A stretch of DNA of 64,000 nt from Hathewaya massiliensis (GCF_902143515.1 NZ_CABFVD010000001.1:620001-684000); one strand, 5' to 3'; positions 28,543 through 37,818 are shown, counted from the stretch's first letter. The notes: generated from the letters alone by a model not told the origin. A program made the numbers and translations.

Positions 28543-29268
28543 CTATTTAGCTGGTACTGTTACTTTTATTGCTTTTTGTTGAGTAGTTCCTTTATCCTTA
28601 GAAACAGTTATTGTAACAGTAATTTCTTCTTGAGCTGTTCCTTTTGTTACTGTTCCATCAGTCGCAATCTTAGCATCATTAGAAGTTACTTCAGCATTAA
28701 CTGCTAATGTAACACCTTTATCATTCATGCCAGCTACTGCATTTAATACAGTTAGAACATTAGCATCCCCTGAATCTAGAGTTGTATCATTTAAAAGAGC
28801 TACTGCATCAGTTATATCTTTATCTGCTGCTGCTTTATCTGCTGCTGCTTTTTCTAATTCAGCTACTTTAGCTTCTGCATCTTCTAATTTTGTTATAGCT
28901 CCTACTAAAGCTTTTTGATCTGCTGTTAATTTACCATAGTTAGCTCTTGCAGTTTCTATTGCATCTTTGTTAGCTAATGTTATAGCATCTTTTGCTGGTA
29001 ATGCAGCTATTTCTGCTTTCACTGGATCTGCTGCTGCTTTATCTGCTGCCGCTTTACCTTCTGCTGCTTCTAATTCAGCTATTTTAGCTTCTGCATCTGT
29101 TAATTTTGCTAAATTATCTACTAAAGCTTTTTGAGTTTCTGTTAATTTGTCAAAATTAGCTCTTGCAGTTGTTACTGCATCTTTGTTAGCTAATGTTACA
29201 GCATCTTTTGCTGGTAATTTAGCTATTTCCTCTTTTACTGGATTTGCTACTTCTTTGTCTATTTCGCT
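28543..29268 (-). CDS. Alternative 3' exon 2 of the S-layer gene (241 residues, no start codon of its own)
   Basis: Open from the acceptor junction at 29268/29269 (AGC GAA, Ser-Glu) to TAG at 28543. The frame extends upstream through domain V itself, but only as an accidental reading. It encodes two tandem helical repeats of about 64 residues (LPAKDAVTLANKDAVTTARA then LPAKDAITLANKDAIETARA) separated by Ala/Lys/Asp-rich AAADKAAAD. A C-terminal Ig-like beta domain (VTKGTAQEEITVTITVSKD) follows, of a type found in S-layer and atypical Big domains. It is joined in frame to exon 1 if splicing uses the site before the S-layer stop codon, giving about 1059 residues. Confidence 0.82.
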   Translation of the reverse strand, partial: SEIDKEVANPVKEEIAKLPAKDAVTLANKDAVTTARANFDKLTETQKALVDNLAKLTDAEAKIAELEAAEGKAAADKAAADPVKAEIAALPAKDAITLANKDAIETARANYGKLTADQKALVGAITKLEDAEAKVAELEKAAADKAAADKDITDAVALLNDTTLDSGDANVLTVLNAVAGMNDKGVTLAVNAEVTSNDAKIATDGTVTKGTAQEEITVTITVSKDKGTTQQKAIKVTVPAK

Positions 29269-30239
29269 ATCCCTCACTATCCTCTCACTTATGAAAGGAT
29301 TTCGATCGGTCCACACCATACGTGCCACTTTCATGGCATATGGCGTTCTATCGATAATATATAGGTTTTTACTTAATATCATAGGTTTAATTATAATTCA
29401 AAACTTATTAAATTATTGTGTAGTTAAATTCGATTACTTTGTAACGAATTCCACAAAATTACATCTTAAGGTTTAATCTAGTGATAGCATTGATAGTTTC
29501 ACAATGCTATCACTAGTAAGATTCTAATATGAATATGTTAAACTTTTATCCTAAATTTCTTCCTAATTAACTTCCTATGATTAAACTTTCCTATTACCGA
29601 CTAGGTTCCTTGGCTAACTCAGTTTTATCCTTCCTCTATGTTACCATAGGGGTATTTCAGAGCCTTCCCAAACTCTAACTTTCGGCTGAGTATCGTAGCT
29701 ACTATGAACCCGCTGAGCCCGTATATGTGTCATAAGTACTGCTATACCTCTTCATATACAGCATCAAACGTTCCGTTTTGACTATCCCTGATTTTTGGTT
29801 GCCTTAGGTATCCACTAACGACTTACTTTGCTTAGGTTTAATAGCCTAAATTATTCCTAAGCCAGCTAAGTATTTAAACTTAACTGTTCCATACCAAGCC
29901 CAAAGCATAGCTATCGTTTAACAGTATGGAATATATTTATAAGACGCATCCTCATGGATTAGCATTGTTTACCATAGCAACCTTTTAAGGAGCCCCGCAT
30001 CCGACTTTCACGGATTACGACCTTACCTGGCTTCATAAGTTTAACTTAGCAGTGTTAAAACCTATGCAGGGGGATTAGGCACAAACCTTAAAGGCTATTA
30101 AGCTTGTCTAGGATTTCCACCTAGCAATTCATCAAAACAGTTAGAGAACTTATAATATAGCCCTTCCCAAAACTATATTATTATCTCCGCTCTTTTCATC
30201 ACATGGTGATTTATAGAGCAACGTTTCGCACTTTTATTA
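29269..30239 (-). ncRNA. ORF-less group II intron at the stop codon of the S-layer gene
   Basis: A 0.97-kb structured, comparatively GC-rich segment unlike its AT-rich surroundings. The 5' motif GUGCG is at 30231-30227; a typical domain I segment (CCGUGAAAGUCGGAUGCGGGGCUCC-like) lies near 29985-30010. Domain V is at 29312-29347 (GAAA loop, CG bulge) and domain VI has a perfect 9-bp stem (29279-29287 with 29292-29300). The 3' end is GGGAU. No reverse transcriptase or maturase frame is present. The start given assumes a splice site 8 nt upstream of GUGCG, exactly after the last sense codon of exon 1, as described for an alternatively spliced S-layer intron in C. tetani. Confidence 0.9.
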
Positions 30240-32693
30240 TTGAGCAATTCCTTTTATAACAGCTTTAACAACAACTGGAGATGATAATAAGTTCTTAACT
30301 TGTCCATTCTCCACTATTTTAGTAATAACTATATCAGCTGTAGCATCTTTAGTTCTGTCAGTAACTACAAGGTTACCTTGAGGATCCTCAGCCTTAAAAC
30401 CGTTTGTAGTATTAGTTATATAGCAACCACCATCTGGAATGCTTAAAACAACATTATCAACGGCTTTGCCGAATTGGTCATATACTTTAACATTTTCAAG
30501 AATTTTTGCTTTTAAATTTTCACCTGTTTTTAAAGCAGGAAGAGCAAAGTTAGTGAATTTAACGCTAGTTGCTTCTGATGCACTATTTACTACTTCAAAT
30601 TGTAAAGTATTAACTACTAAAGTACCTACTTTAACTTGAACATATGTTGTTCCAGCTTTATCAGCTTTAACTTCACCATTTGCTTGATTTATAGTTAATA
30701 ATTGCTTATCTGCTTCTAACACTTTACCATCTTTGTCTACTTCTACAAAAGCAACATTATTAGGTTTTCCTATTAAATTACCTTTGTCATCTATTTCAGA
30801 TACAGAAACTTTTGTGCTAACTGGTAATTTTTCTTTATCTCCGTTAATATTTCCTTTATCTAATTTAGTTGTTCCAGCTTCTACTTTATAATTTGATAAT
30901 TCTCCTGCTTTTACAACTACTACTTTTAATGTTTGTTTAACTGTTAAATCTCCATCTTTAAAGTTCACTTCTATTGTAGTTGAACCTTCTTTTACAGCTG
31001 TAACTTTAACAACTTTTTTAGCGTCAACTTGCACAGTTGCTATCTTTTCATCTTCTGATTTAACTGATACTGCAGCTGTTGCTGATGGATTTTCTACTTC
31101 TTTACCAAATTGATTCTTATATTTTATGTTGATGTCTGCTGTCTTCACACCGTCTTTATTTACAATAGAAACTTCTGATTTTTCTAATTGCATAGAAGCT
31201 ACTTTTGATTTTTCTTTAACTGTTATTTTTATAGTTTGAGCAACATCACCATTTACTACTTTAACATAACCTTCTCCAACTGAAATTGGTTTTATTGTTC
31301 CATCGTTCTCAACTATTACAATATTTGGAGTTAAATTAGTTAATTCCGCTACTGCATTGTTATTAATACCGTTAAATGTAGTAACTGATGATACACCTTG
31401 ACCATATTGATCTTTATAGTAAAGAGCTAATTTGTTTGCAGTGTTTTCCATTTCAGTTTCAATTGATTTTTCCTTAAGTTCTACAAACTTATCAGTGTTT
31501 TCTGCTGCAATTCCTGTATATACATAGTATCCAACAAAAGAACTAGCTTTTTTATCATTAACTTTAATTGTTGTTTGAGGAGTTTTAATGTATGCATCTC
31601 CAACCTTAACTTTAGCTACAACTATTGCTGAACCTTCATTAACAGATTTTCCATCTACATTTATAACAGTTGCATTTGATGTTTCAAACTCTATCTTAAC
31701 TTCTTTAGAAATATCTCTTCCTAATTTGTCTGTTACTTTAACATCTAATGTTTTATCTTTAGCTATTGTAGTTGATACAAACTCAACTTTAGCTGCATCA
31801 GCTGCTAAATATACAAAGCTATTTGTAGCTTTATCCATTTTGTTACCTTTAACATCTTCTAACTCTGATGTTTCTACGTTATAAACACCTTTATCAGCAA
31901 ATTTATCAAAGAATGTTAATGTAGCAACTTTTTTGTCTTTGCTTAATTCTACTTTGCTTACAAATACTAAGTTTCCATTTTTATCAGTAACTTTGAAATT
32001 AGCTGGTTTTACTTCTTTAACTTCTTTATTAAAAGTAACTTCTGCTTCTGTAGAATTAATAGCATTTATGCTGTTAACTACAAGTTTGCTATCTATAACT
32101 TCTAATATTGCATTGTACTTTGTTGCTTCTTTTTTAGCATCTGCATTAGTTGAAGTTGCTAATGCTTTAACTAATTCTTGAGCTACTTTAATATCTTTTT
32201 CATCTTTTGATGTCATAGCTTTAACTACTGCATCATTAGCTTCAACAACAAGTACTTGTTGGAAACCATCTACTGCTGTAGACCAAGAAGCTGTATATTG
32301 TTTGTTTCCTTCGAAAGTATCGAAAGCTGTTACAAATTCTCTAGCTTTGTTTACATCTCCTTGAGAAATCTTGTCCTTTTTCTTTCCATCTACGAATAGT
32401 AATGAATAGAAATCTTCAAATAATTTTTGTTGAACAGCGTCAGTTTGTTTTGAGAATTCTCCAACAAACCCTTTTAATTCTTTGTGTTTTGTTAATTCAT
32501 TGATTGCTTTTCTAGCAGCTATTATTGATTCTTGAGACTTGTCCTCTTTAGCTTTCATTACAGCATCGAATGCGCTCTTGTACATTGCATCTACGTTAGT
32601 TGCTGCAAATGCTGGAACTGCCCCCATAACGCCACCAAGTAAGCTTGTAGTAGCTAATGCACCACTTAATACTTTTGTGCTCTTTTTACCCAT
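30237..32693 (-). CDS. S-layer-type surface protein, exon 1 (unspliced form 818 aa)
   Basis: ATG at 32693 has GGGAGG 10 bases upstream; the ATG at 32711 overlaps that site. The signal peptide is MGKKSTKVLSG...VPAFAA (about 1-30), then the helical module shared with the genes at 9087, 10231 and 14363/16593. A series of Ig-like/Big domains (INSTEAEVTFNKEVKEVKP, YVKVVNGDVAQTIKITVKE) follows. There are no SLH or CWB2 repeats, so the N-terminal module is the likely anchor. The stop codon TAA belongs to the intron side of the proposed splice site: removing 30239 onward fuses CAA to AGC GAA of exon 2 or 3. Export by SecA2 (1352-3721) is likely. Confidence 0.88.
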   Translation of the reverse strand: MGKKSTKVLSGALATTSLLGGVMGAVPAFAATNVDAMYKSAFDAVMKAKEDKSQESIIAARKAINELTKHKELKGFVGEFSKQTDAVQQKLFEDFYSLLFVDGKKKDKISQGDVNKAREFVTAFDTFEGNKQYTASWSTAVDGFQQVLVVEANDAVVKAMTSKDEKDIKVAQELVKALATSTNADAKKEATKYNAILEVIDSKLVVNSINAINSTEAEVTFNKEVKEVKPANFKVTDKNGNLVFVSKVELSKDKKVATLTFFDKFADKGVYNVETSELEDVKGNKMDKATNSFVYLAADAAKVEFVSTTIAKDKTLDVKVTDKLGRDISKEVKIEFETSNATVINVDGKSVNEGSAIVVAKVKVGDAYIKTPQTTIKVNDKKASSFVGYYVYTGIAAENTDKFVELKEKSIETEMENTANKLALYYKDQYGQGVSSVTTFNGINNNAVAELTNLTPNIVIVENDGTIKPISVGEGYVKVVNGDVAQTIKITVKEKSKVASMQLEKSEVSIVNKDGVKTADINIKYKNQFGKEVENPSATAAVSVKSEDEKIATVQVDAKKVVKVTAVKEGSTTIEVNFKDGDLTVKQTLKVVVVKAGELSNYKVEAGTTKLDKGNINGDKEKLPVSTKVSVSEIDDKGNLIGKPNNVAFVEVDKDGKVLEADKQLLTINQANGEVKADKAGTTYVQVKVGTLVVNTLQFEVVNSASEATSVKFTNFALPALKTGENLKAKILENVKVYDQFGKAVDNVVLSIPDGGCYITNTTNGFKAEDPQGNLVVTDRTKDATADIVITKIVENGQVKNLLSSPVVVKAVIKGIAQ

Positions 32694-32730
32694 ATTAAGT
32701 ATACCTCCCATTTAGATAAAATTTATTGAT

Positions 32731-32759
32731 ATAAGCAATTAATTGACATAAGCAATTAA
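32731..32759 (-). repeat. Direct repeat in the S-layer leader
   Basis: ATAAGCAATTAA occurs twice (32731-32742 and 32748-32759), 17 bases apart start to start, just before the Shine-Dalgarno of the S-layer gene. Confidence 0.7.
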
Positions 32760-32780
32760 ATGTTCTTATTAAAGACTTAA

Positions 32781-32814
32781 TTACTTAATTAATTGCTAAC
32801 TTTTAATTAAGTAA
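32781..32814 (-). promoter_or_regulatory. Leader hairpin of the S-layer mRNA
   Basis: Perfect 12-bp arms TTACTTAATTAA/TTAATTAAGTAA with a 10-base loop, within the predicted 5' untranslated leader of about 200 bases. There is no T run, so it is not a terminator. Long structured leaders that stabilise mRNA are known for S-layer genes. Confidence 0.6.
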
Positions 32815-32905
32815 TGATTTGTTATTAATATTTATATATTATAAATAAGTTAATTTTCATCTTTTCTAAAAAAACCTATAAGATGGAAATATAACTTCTT
32901 TATAT

Positions 32906-32934
32906 ATTTTATACTTTTTCCTTTAGTATTTCAA
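32906..32934 (-). promoter_or_regulatory. Candidate S-layer gene promoter
   Basis: Minus strand TTGAAA (32929-32934), a 17-base spacer, then TAAAAT (32906-32911). It is preceded by very A/T-rich sequence. A 10-bp inverted repeat (AAATACAAGA/TCTTGTATTT, about 32994-33044) just upstream may end the polysaccharide operon. Confidence 0.5.
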
Positions 32935-33096
32935 GTGCAATATGTAAATTATTTTATCCACTTGATTTTTTCTTATTTTTTTCAATATTATTATAAATAC
33001 AAGAAAAATATTCTTTAAATTTGTCATATCTTCTTGTATTTTTGTTTATTTTTTAAAACTTTTCGACAGATATTTTTTATTACACTATATTTATGG

Positions 33097-33996
33097 TTAA
33101 ACTTTATACTTTATACCTAGCCTCATTCCTTCTACAAGGGCTTTTTTCTTTTCTTTTTCACCTTGTAGAGTATATATCGTAGTCTTTATCACACGACTTA
33201 AGTAAAAAAAACAAAGTTTGTTTATGTATTCAATGGGTTTCATGCTATTCTTGTTCTTCTTTAGTAATATTAACCTATTTCTAGTGTTCCACTTTATAGC
33301 AAAGGGAGAAGCTTCTCCTCCTGTAGATGCACTTACCTTATGATATATCTTAGCTTTAGGAGTGTAATATATTTTAAATCCTTGCTGTTGTACTTTTAAG
33401 GAAAAGTCTACATCTTCATAATACATAAAGTACTCTTCGCTAAGTCCAGATATCTTTTTAAAGACTTCTCTCTTAATTAGCATAAGGCATCCTGTGGAAA
33501 AACTTATTTGTTTTTCCTCATCATACTGTCCCCTATCCTCTTCCCCTTCTCCTATGTGCTGTCCGTAAAACCTTTGCTGGTTAAATATTCCCCCAGCAAA
33601 CCAAAACCTATTTCTATCCTCTTCATAATAGATCTTTCCTGTGGTAATTCCTACATTATTATATTTATTAAAAGGTTTTATTAGTTCTTTTAAAAAGTCC
33701 TTATGAACTAGGGTATCGTTGTTAAGGAGCAGAATATATTCTGCTCCTTTATCTAAGGCATATTTAATTCCTATATTGTTCCCCTTTGCAAAACCACCAT
33801 TTTCTTTTGCCCTTATTAAAGTGTGTTTTCCTTCTAAGTTTAACTTTAATTTTTCATAAGAACCATCTGGTGAATTATTGTCTACTACTACTATATTATA
33901 GTTATCATATTTTATGTCTTCTAAGGATTTTATACAATCCATGGTATCTTCATAGCCATTGTAGTTTAAAAGTACTATATATATACTATTATTCAT
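33097..33996 (-). CDS. Family 2 glycosyltransferase (rhamnosyltransferase-like)
   Basis: 299 residues with a GT-A fold. The nucleotide-binding start is YIVLLNYNGYEDTMDCIKSL, followed by VVVDNNSPDGS and the DxD-like LLNNDTLV. Then come GCLMLIKREVF and the EEYFMYYEDVDFSLK motif typical of WbbL/RfbF-type rhamnosyltransferases. It acts at the cytoplasmic face, probably adding a sugar to the lipid-linked repeat unit. It is the last gene of the polysaccharide operon and its ATG overlaps the end of the polymerase gene by 8 bases. With rmlABC in the same operon, dTDP-rhamnose is a plausible donor. Confidence 0.88.
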   Translation of the reverse strand: MNNSIYIVLLNYNGYEDTMDCIKSLEDIKYDNYNIVVVDNNSPDGSYEKLKLNLEGKHTLIRAKENGGFAKGNNIGIKYALDKGAEYILLLNNDTLVHKDFLKELIKPFNKYNNVGITTGKIYYEEDRNRFWFAGGIFNQQRFYGQHIGEGEEDRGQYDEEKQISFSTGCLMLIKREVFKKISGLSEEYFMYYEDVDFSLKVQQQGFKIYYTPKAKIYHKVSASTGGEASPFAIKWNTRNRLILLKKNKNSMKPIEYINKLCFFYLSRVIKTTIYTLQGEKEKKKALVEGMRLGIKYKV

Positions 33997-35293
33997 TTTC
34001 TTTTCTCTCTTTCCTCCTAGAATAGAAAACTTCTATGGTTAAGACTAGAAGTATATTTAATATCAATATTGGAATTTTGAAAGAGTTTACAAATATACTC
34101 CATAAAAGTATGCTTGTTATATTGCTATATATTATGATTCTTCCTGTAAAGGTAAAATTTCTTCTACTCTTTATTAATTTTATGGATAGATATGCTAAGG
34201 TTAAGTATAATACCAAATAGAGGATAAATCCTATTATACCTAAGTCTTGAAAGGCTTCTGTAATAAAACTACTAGCGTTTAAGCCCACTATCTTATCTAA
34301 ATATGGTGTATAAGATCCTTGTGATATAAGCCAAGTTTTAAATTGTCCTCCCTTGCCTACTATATTAGCTAAAAATTTTATAAAGGGATAAAACAAATTA
34401 CAAAGAAAACTATATCCCACTAATTTTTGATTGCTTATGGAATAGGCTGCATTTTCTAGGGGGCTTGTGATATATATATATACCCATAGGGCTCCTGAAG
34501 GCATTAATGTGCTTACTCCGTAGTGTTCCCATATAGTCCTGTTGTAAACTTCTTGTAGTACATATTCCATTCTAAGATTTCCTATATATCCAAAGAAAGC
34601 TACAAAAACAATTATGGCAAAAATAAAACTTCCATATATAATGTAGGTTTTCTTTTTTGAAATCTTTTCTTTTATGGTTATAAATCTAAATATTTCATAT
34701 AGTCCTATGGTTACAAATAAAAATGCTATAGGTCCTCTGTTTAGTGTAAGTCCTAAGACTACTATACTGCCTATTAAAATTATAAGGTCTATTATTTTCT
34801 TATAATTTCTATAGAGGATGTATTTTATCTCAGCACTCAAGGCTAGCATATATACTATATATCCTGCATAGTGGTCTATTTGTTGTTTATCTATTTTATT
34901 TTCTTCTAATATTCTAAGTCCATATTTATATGCATTATAAAAAAATACTGTGGCTCCAACTACAAATATTATATTAGATATGGTTGCATAAAGTTTATAG
35001 CTTTTATCTTCTTCTAAATCTTTAAACATGGTTTTTATATCATCTTCTTCTAAGTGAATAAATCTTGATAGGACTAAAAAGCTAAAAAGCATTAATATTA
35101 CTATTAGATTTATAGTTACTGTAGGGTTGTATAGGGTGCTGAACTGAAAATCATAGAGTATTAAAGTTATAAACCAAAGTATAAACATAATCTTAACTTG
35201 ATCTACTAAAAATACTAAGCCATGCTTTTTAATAAACCTACTAATTATAAATATAAAAATTATAAGCTGAATTAAGGCTATAAATTTATACAT
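33989..35293 (-). CDS. Polytopic membrane protein, probable Wzy-type polysaccharide polymerase
   Basis: 434 residues with about eleven hydrophobic segments and a large extracellular loop in the last third (YNRTIWEHYGVSTLMPSGALW to ASSFITEAFQDLGIIGF). The topology and the terminal EAFxDLGxxGF motif fit oligosaccharide repeat-unit polymerases. The gene sits between glycosyltransferase genes and near a flippase, as Wzy genes do. Sequence identity between Wzy proteins is too low to name the linkage. It is translationally coupled to the downstream glycosyltransferase. Confidence 0.75.
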   Translation of the reverse strand: MYKFIALIQLIIFIFIISRFIKKHGLVFLVDQVKIMFILWFITLILYDFQFSTLYNPTVTINLIVILMLFSFLVLSRFIHLEEDDIKTMFKDLEEDKSYKLYATISNIIFVVGATVFFYNAYKYGLRILEENKIDKQQIDHYAGYIVYMLALSAEIKYILYRNYKKIIDLIILIGSIVVLGLTLNRGPIAFLFVTIGLYEIFRFITIKEKISKKKTYIIYGSFIFAIIVFVAFFGYIGNLRMEYVLQEVYNRTIWEHYGVSTLMPSGALWVYIYITSPLENAAYSISNQKLVGYSFLCNLFYPFIKFLANIVGKGGQFKTWLISQGSYTPYLDKIVGLNASSFITEAFQDLGIIGFILYLVLYLTLAYLSIKLIKSRRNFTFTGRIIIYSNITSILLWSIFVNSFKIPILILNILLVLTIEVFYSRRKERKENE

Positions 35294-35308
35294 CTCTCTC
35301 CTCCATGT

Positions 35309-36403
35309 TTATTCTTTTATAATATTGTATACTTTTTCTGCGGTCTTTTCCCAAGAAAACTTTTTAAGATTTTCTCTTCCTATGTTTTTTATTTTTTCTA
35401 TTTCTAATGCATTTTTAGGGTCTATAGCTTTTTCTATGGCTTCTCTTATTTCTTCTACCTTCTCTGGATTAAAGGTTATGGCACCACCCTTTTGAAGTTC
35501 TCCTAAGGAAGAATTATTTGAGCAAAGGGCTAAGGTATTGCATGCCCAAGACTCTAAGAGAGGAAGTCCAAAGCCTTCATATAGTGTTGGGTATAAGGAA
35601 GCTATGCTTTTATTGTATAAGGCATTTAAATCTTCATTTGGTACATATCCTAGGAATATTACATGTTCTTCTACACCTAAGCTTTTAGAGAGTTCTTTTA
35701 ATCTTTTTATATAAGGGGAATCTTTTCCTATAATTATTAACTTTGTTCCTCTTTTTTCTTCTATTTCACTAAAAGCTTCTATGGCTCTATGTAAATTCTT
35801 ATGGGCATAACTAGCTCCTACCATTATTATGTAGGGGTAATCTATTTTATACTTGCTTAAGGTTTCTTCCTTTATATTATCCATATTAAATATTTCTTTA
35901 TTATACCCATTGTATATTACTCTTATCTTATTCTCATCTATATTGTAGAATTTTAATAAATCCTTTTTTGTGTTTTCTGATATGCATATTATTTTATGTG
36001 CTTTTTTAAGTAATATAGGCATAAAGTATTTATAATATTTATATTGATGTTTTGCTACTTCCTTATAATAAAGTGGAATAAAATCATGTATGGTTATTAT
36101 TTGTTTTTTCCTGCTAAATAAGCATAGGTACTGAAAGGGGTGATATATTATACTATCCTTTGGAACCTTAAAAGGCATTATAAATTGGGTATATAAAAGT
36201 CTAACCAATCCGCCCTTTTTCTTATAGGATGGTTTTACATACTTTGTTGTTTTTATTACTTCTACTCCATCTATATCTATAGGTGCAAAGACCCTTATAT
36301 CTTCCTTAGTTTTTAGGTTATTTATTATGCTTTTTGCATATACTCCAAGACCTTCTGGCCTTTCATGAAGTATAGTGGCATTTACATATATTTTTTCACT
36401 CAT
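35309..36403 (-). CDS. Family 4 (GT-B) glycosyltransferase
   Basis: 364 residues with two Rossmann-like halves. The N-terminal part contains ERPEGLGVYAKSIINNL. The C-terminal nucleotide-sugar half has PYIIMVGASYAHKNLHRAIEAF and VIFLGYVPNEDLNALYNKS. The retaining GT4 E-x7-E-type motif reads PTLYEGFGLPLLESWAC. It is cytosolic or membrane-associated. The start codon is 2 bases beyond the stop of the upstream flippase gene, so the two are coupled. It probably adds a hexose or mannose-type residue to the repeat unit; the donor is not predictable. Confidence 0.88.
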   Translation of the reverse strand: MSEKIYVNATILHERPEGLGVYAKSIINNLKTKEDIRVFAPIDIDGVEVIKTTKYVKPSYKKKGGLVRLLYTQFIMPFKVPKDSIIYHPFQYLCLFSRKKQIITIHDFIPLYYKEVAKHQYKYYKYFMPILLKKAHKIICISENTKKDLLKFYNIDENKIRVIYNGYNKEIFNMDNIKEETLSKYKIDYPYIIMVGASYAHKNLHRAIEAFSEIEEKRGTKLIIIGKDSPYIKRLKELSKSLGVEEHVIFLGYVPNEDLNALYNKSIASLYPTLYEGFGLPLLESWACNTLALCSNNSSLGELQKGGAITFNPEKVEEIREAIEKAIDPKNALEIEKIKNIGRENLKKFSWEKTAEKVYNIIKE

Positions 36404-36405
36404 TT

Positions 36406-37818
36406 TTATCTCCTTTTTTCAAGCAAACCCTTTATTTCATTTTTAAAGAAAATTAATACTATTAAAGTAAATCCACATAGATAAAGAATAAATCCTTTAT
36501 ACCATACCATTTTAAAAGATAGGTATAAAAATAGGACTATAACTAAAATTTCTGCTATATGATGCTTTGAAACCTTAATTCCTAGATGTTTTTTAAAGAA
36601 TCCATCTCCACATAATTCCCATATATAAAAGGATAATAAGGAGGAGGTTGCAATAGCTTCTTTACTTCTAAAAACTAAAAAGGCTATAACAATACTTATT
36701 AAGGAAACCGCTACGGCGATTAAGTTATTCCTTGTATATTCTTTTTCTAGTTTTAAACTCTTATAGAAATTTGAAGTTACTATATTTATTTCTCCACTTA
36801 ATAATACAGTTGGGAATATTATAGGAGTAATATAGAGAACTTCTTTATATTTAGGTAAAAATCCTAAAACTATAATTTCAAAAATAAAGTAACTGGAAAG
36901 TGCATAGCCTAAAATTATAAATATGTAGGTTTTCATAGTCTCATAGGTTTTATTTAAATTCTTTTCGGAACTTCTAGTGAGGTATGGATATATAACAGAC
37001 CTTATACCATTTAGTAGTATATATATCATAGAAAGAAGAGATACTGCAAAGGAATACATAGCAAAATCATGTACTGTAAAAAACTTAGATATAAATATTC
37101 TATCTACTCCTATTATGATTATGCTAACAAAGTTTCCAAGCATTATAAAGAATCCTATTTTAATATTCTTTTTTATATCTTCTTTCATGGTAATTAAGGG
37201 TTTATATTTTCCAAAGTTTACTTCTCTATAATAGATTATATATATTAGCAAGGTTAAAAGATTTATAATGGTCTGAGCTATAATAAGGTAAATGGCTTTT
37301 TCATATTTCAGTAATAAAATAAAACTTACAGCTACTATATATAATATTTTAGATAGTATGGTGTTAAAAGAATAAAATTTAAACCTTCTTATAATTTGGC
37401 TTAAAAATTCAAAATAGCAAGTTAGGTTTAAAAGTATAATATTTAAAGCTACGAAAAAACATATTATGCGTTTTTGTGGATTCTCTACAAAAATCATAGT
37501 TCCAATTGTAACTAAAACTGCTATTAACACTTGAAATATTAGCAAAAACTTAAAATAAGTTCTAAACTTTTCCCTAGGTATATTTTCATAGTCATAGTCA
37601 CCATAATTTACATATATTCCATCATTAAATCCAAGGTGAAAAAATCCAAGAAAACCTAAGTAAAAAGTAAACATCTTGAAATATCCATATTCATCTATAG
37701 ATATAACTTTAGGAATTATAAAGGTAACAATAACCCCTATTAGAAGAGTTATGGTGTTAGCACCTAGGGTATATATTAAATCTTTCACTCTTTTATCTTT
37801 TATTAGATTATTTTTCAT
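36406..37818 (-). CDS. Wzx-type polysaccharide flippase
   Basis: 470 residues with about 12-14 membrane segments and the PST-family start KDLIYTLGANTITLLIGVIVTFIIPKVIS...EYGYFKM. Repeated glycines and charged loops are typical of MOP-superfamily Wzx proteins that move undecaprenyl-linked repeat units outward. A second flippase gene is at 42817-44328, so two different glycans may be exported from this island. It is followed directly by the GT4 gene. Confidence 0.87.
   Translation of the reverse strand: MKNNLIKDKRVKDLIYTLGANTITLLIGVIVTFIIPKVISIDEYGYFKMFTFYLGFLGFFHLGFNDGIYVNYGDYDYENIPREKFRTYFKFLLIFQVLIAVLVTIGTMIFVENPQKRIICFFVALNIILLNLTCYFEFLSQIIRRFKFYSFNTILSKILYIVAVSFILLLKYEKAIYLIIAQTIINLLTLLIYIIYYREVNFGKYKPLITMKEDIKKNIKIGFFIMLGNFVSIIIIGVDRIFISKFFTVHDFAMYSFAVSLLSMIYILLNGIRSVIYPYLTRSSEKNLNKTYETMKTYIFIILGYALSSYFIFEIIVLGFLPKYKEVLYITPIIFPTVLLSGEINIVTSNFYKSLKLEKEYTRNNLIAVAVSLISIVIAFLVFRSKEAIATSSLLSFYIWELCGDGFFKKHLGIKVSKHHIAEILVIVLFLYLSFKMVWYKGFILYLCGFTLIVLIFFKNEIKGLLEKRR

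Noticed and set aside
28543-29382. An independent gene starting at 29382
   Set aside because: The first 38 codons read through intron domains V and VI, and there is no ribosome site; treated as exon 2 from 29268.
29985-30010. A further domain V copy (GUGAAAGU context)
   Set aside because: The flanking sequence (CCGUGAAAGUCGGAUGCGGGG) is typical of group II domain I, not of a 34-nt domain V.
29400-30230. Reverse transcriptase or other intron-encoded protein
   Set aside because: No frame of useful length and no RT motif; the segment is structured RNA only.
30237-32693. SLH or CWB2 anchoring repeats in the S-layer protein
   Set aside because: I searched by eye for both motifs and found neither; only the shared helical module and Ig-like domains are present.
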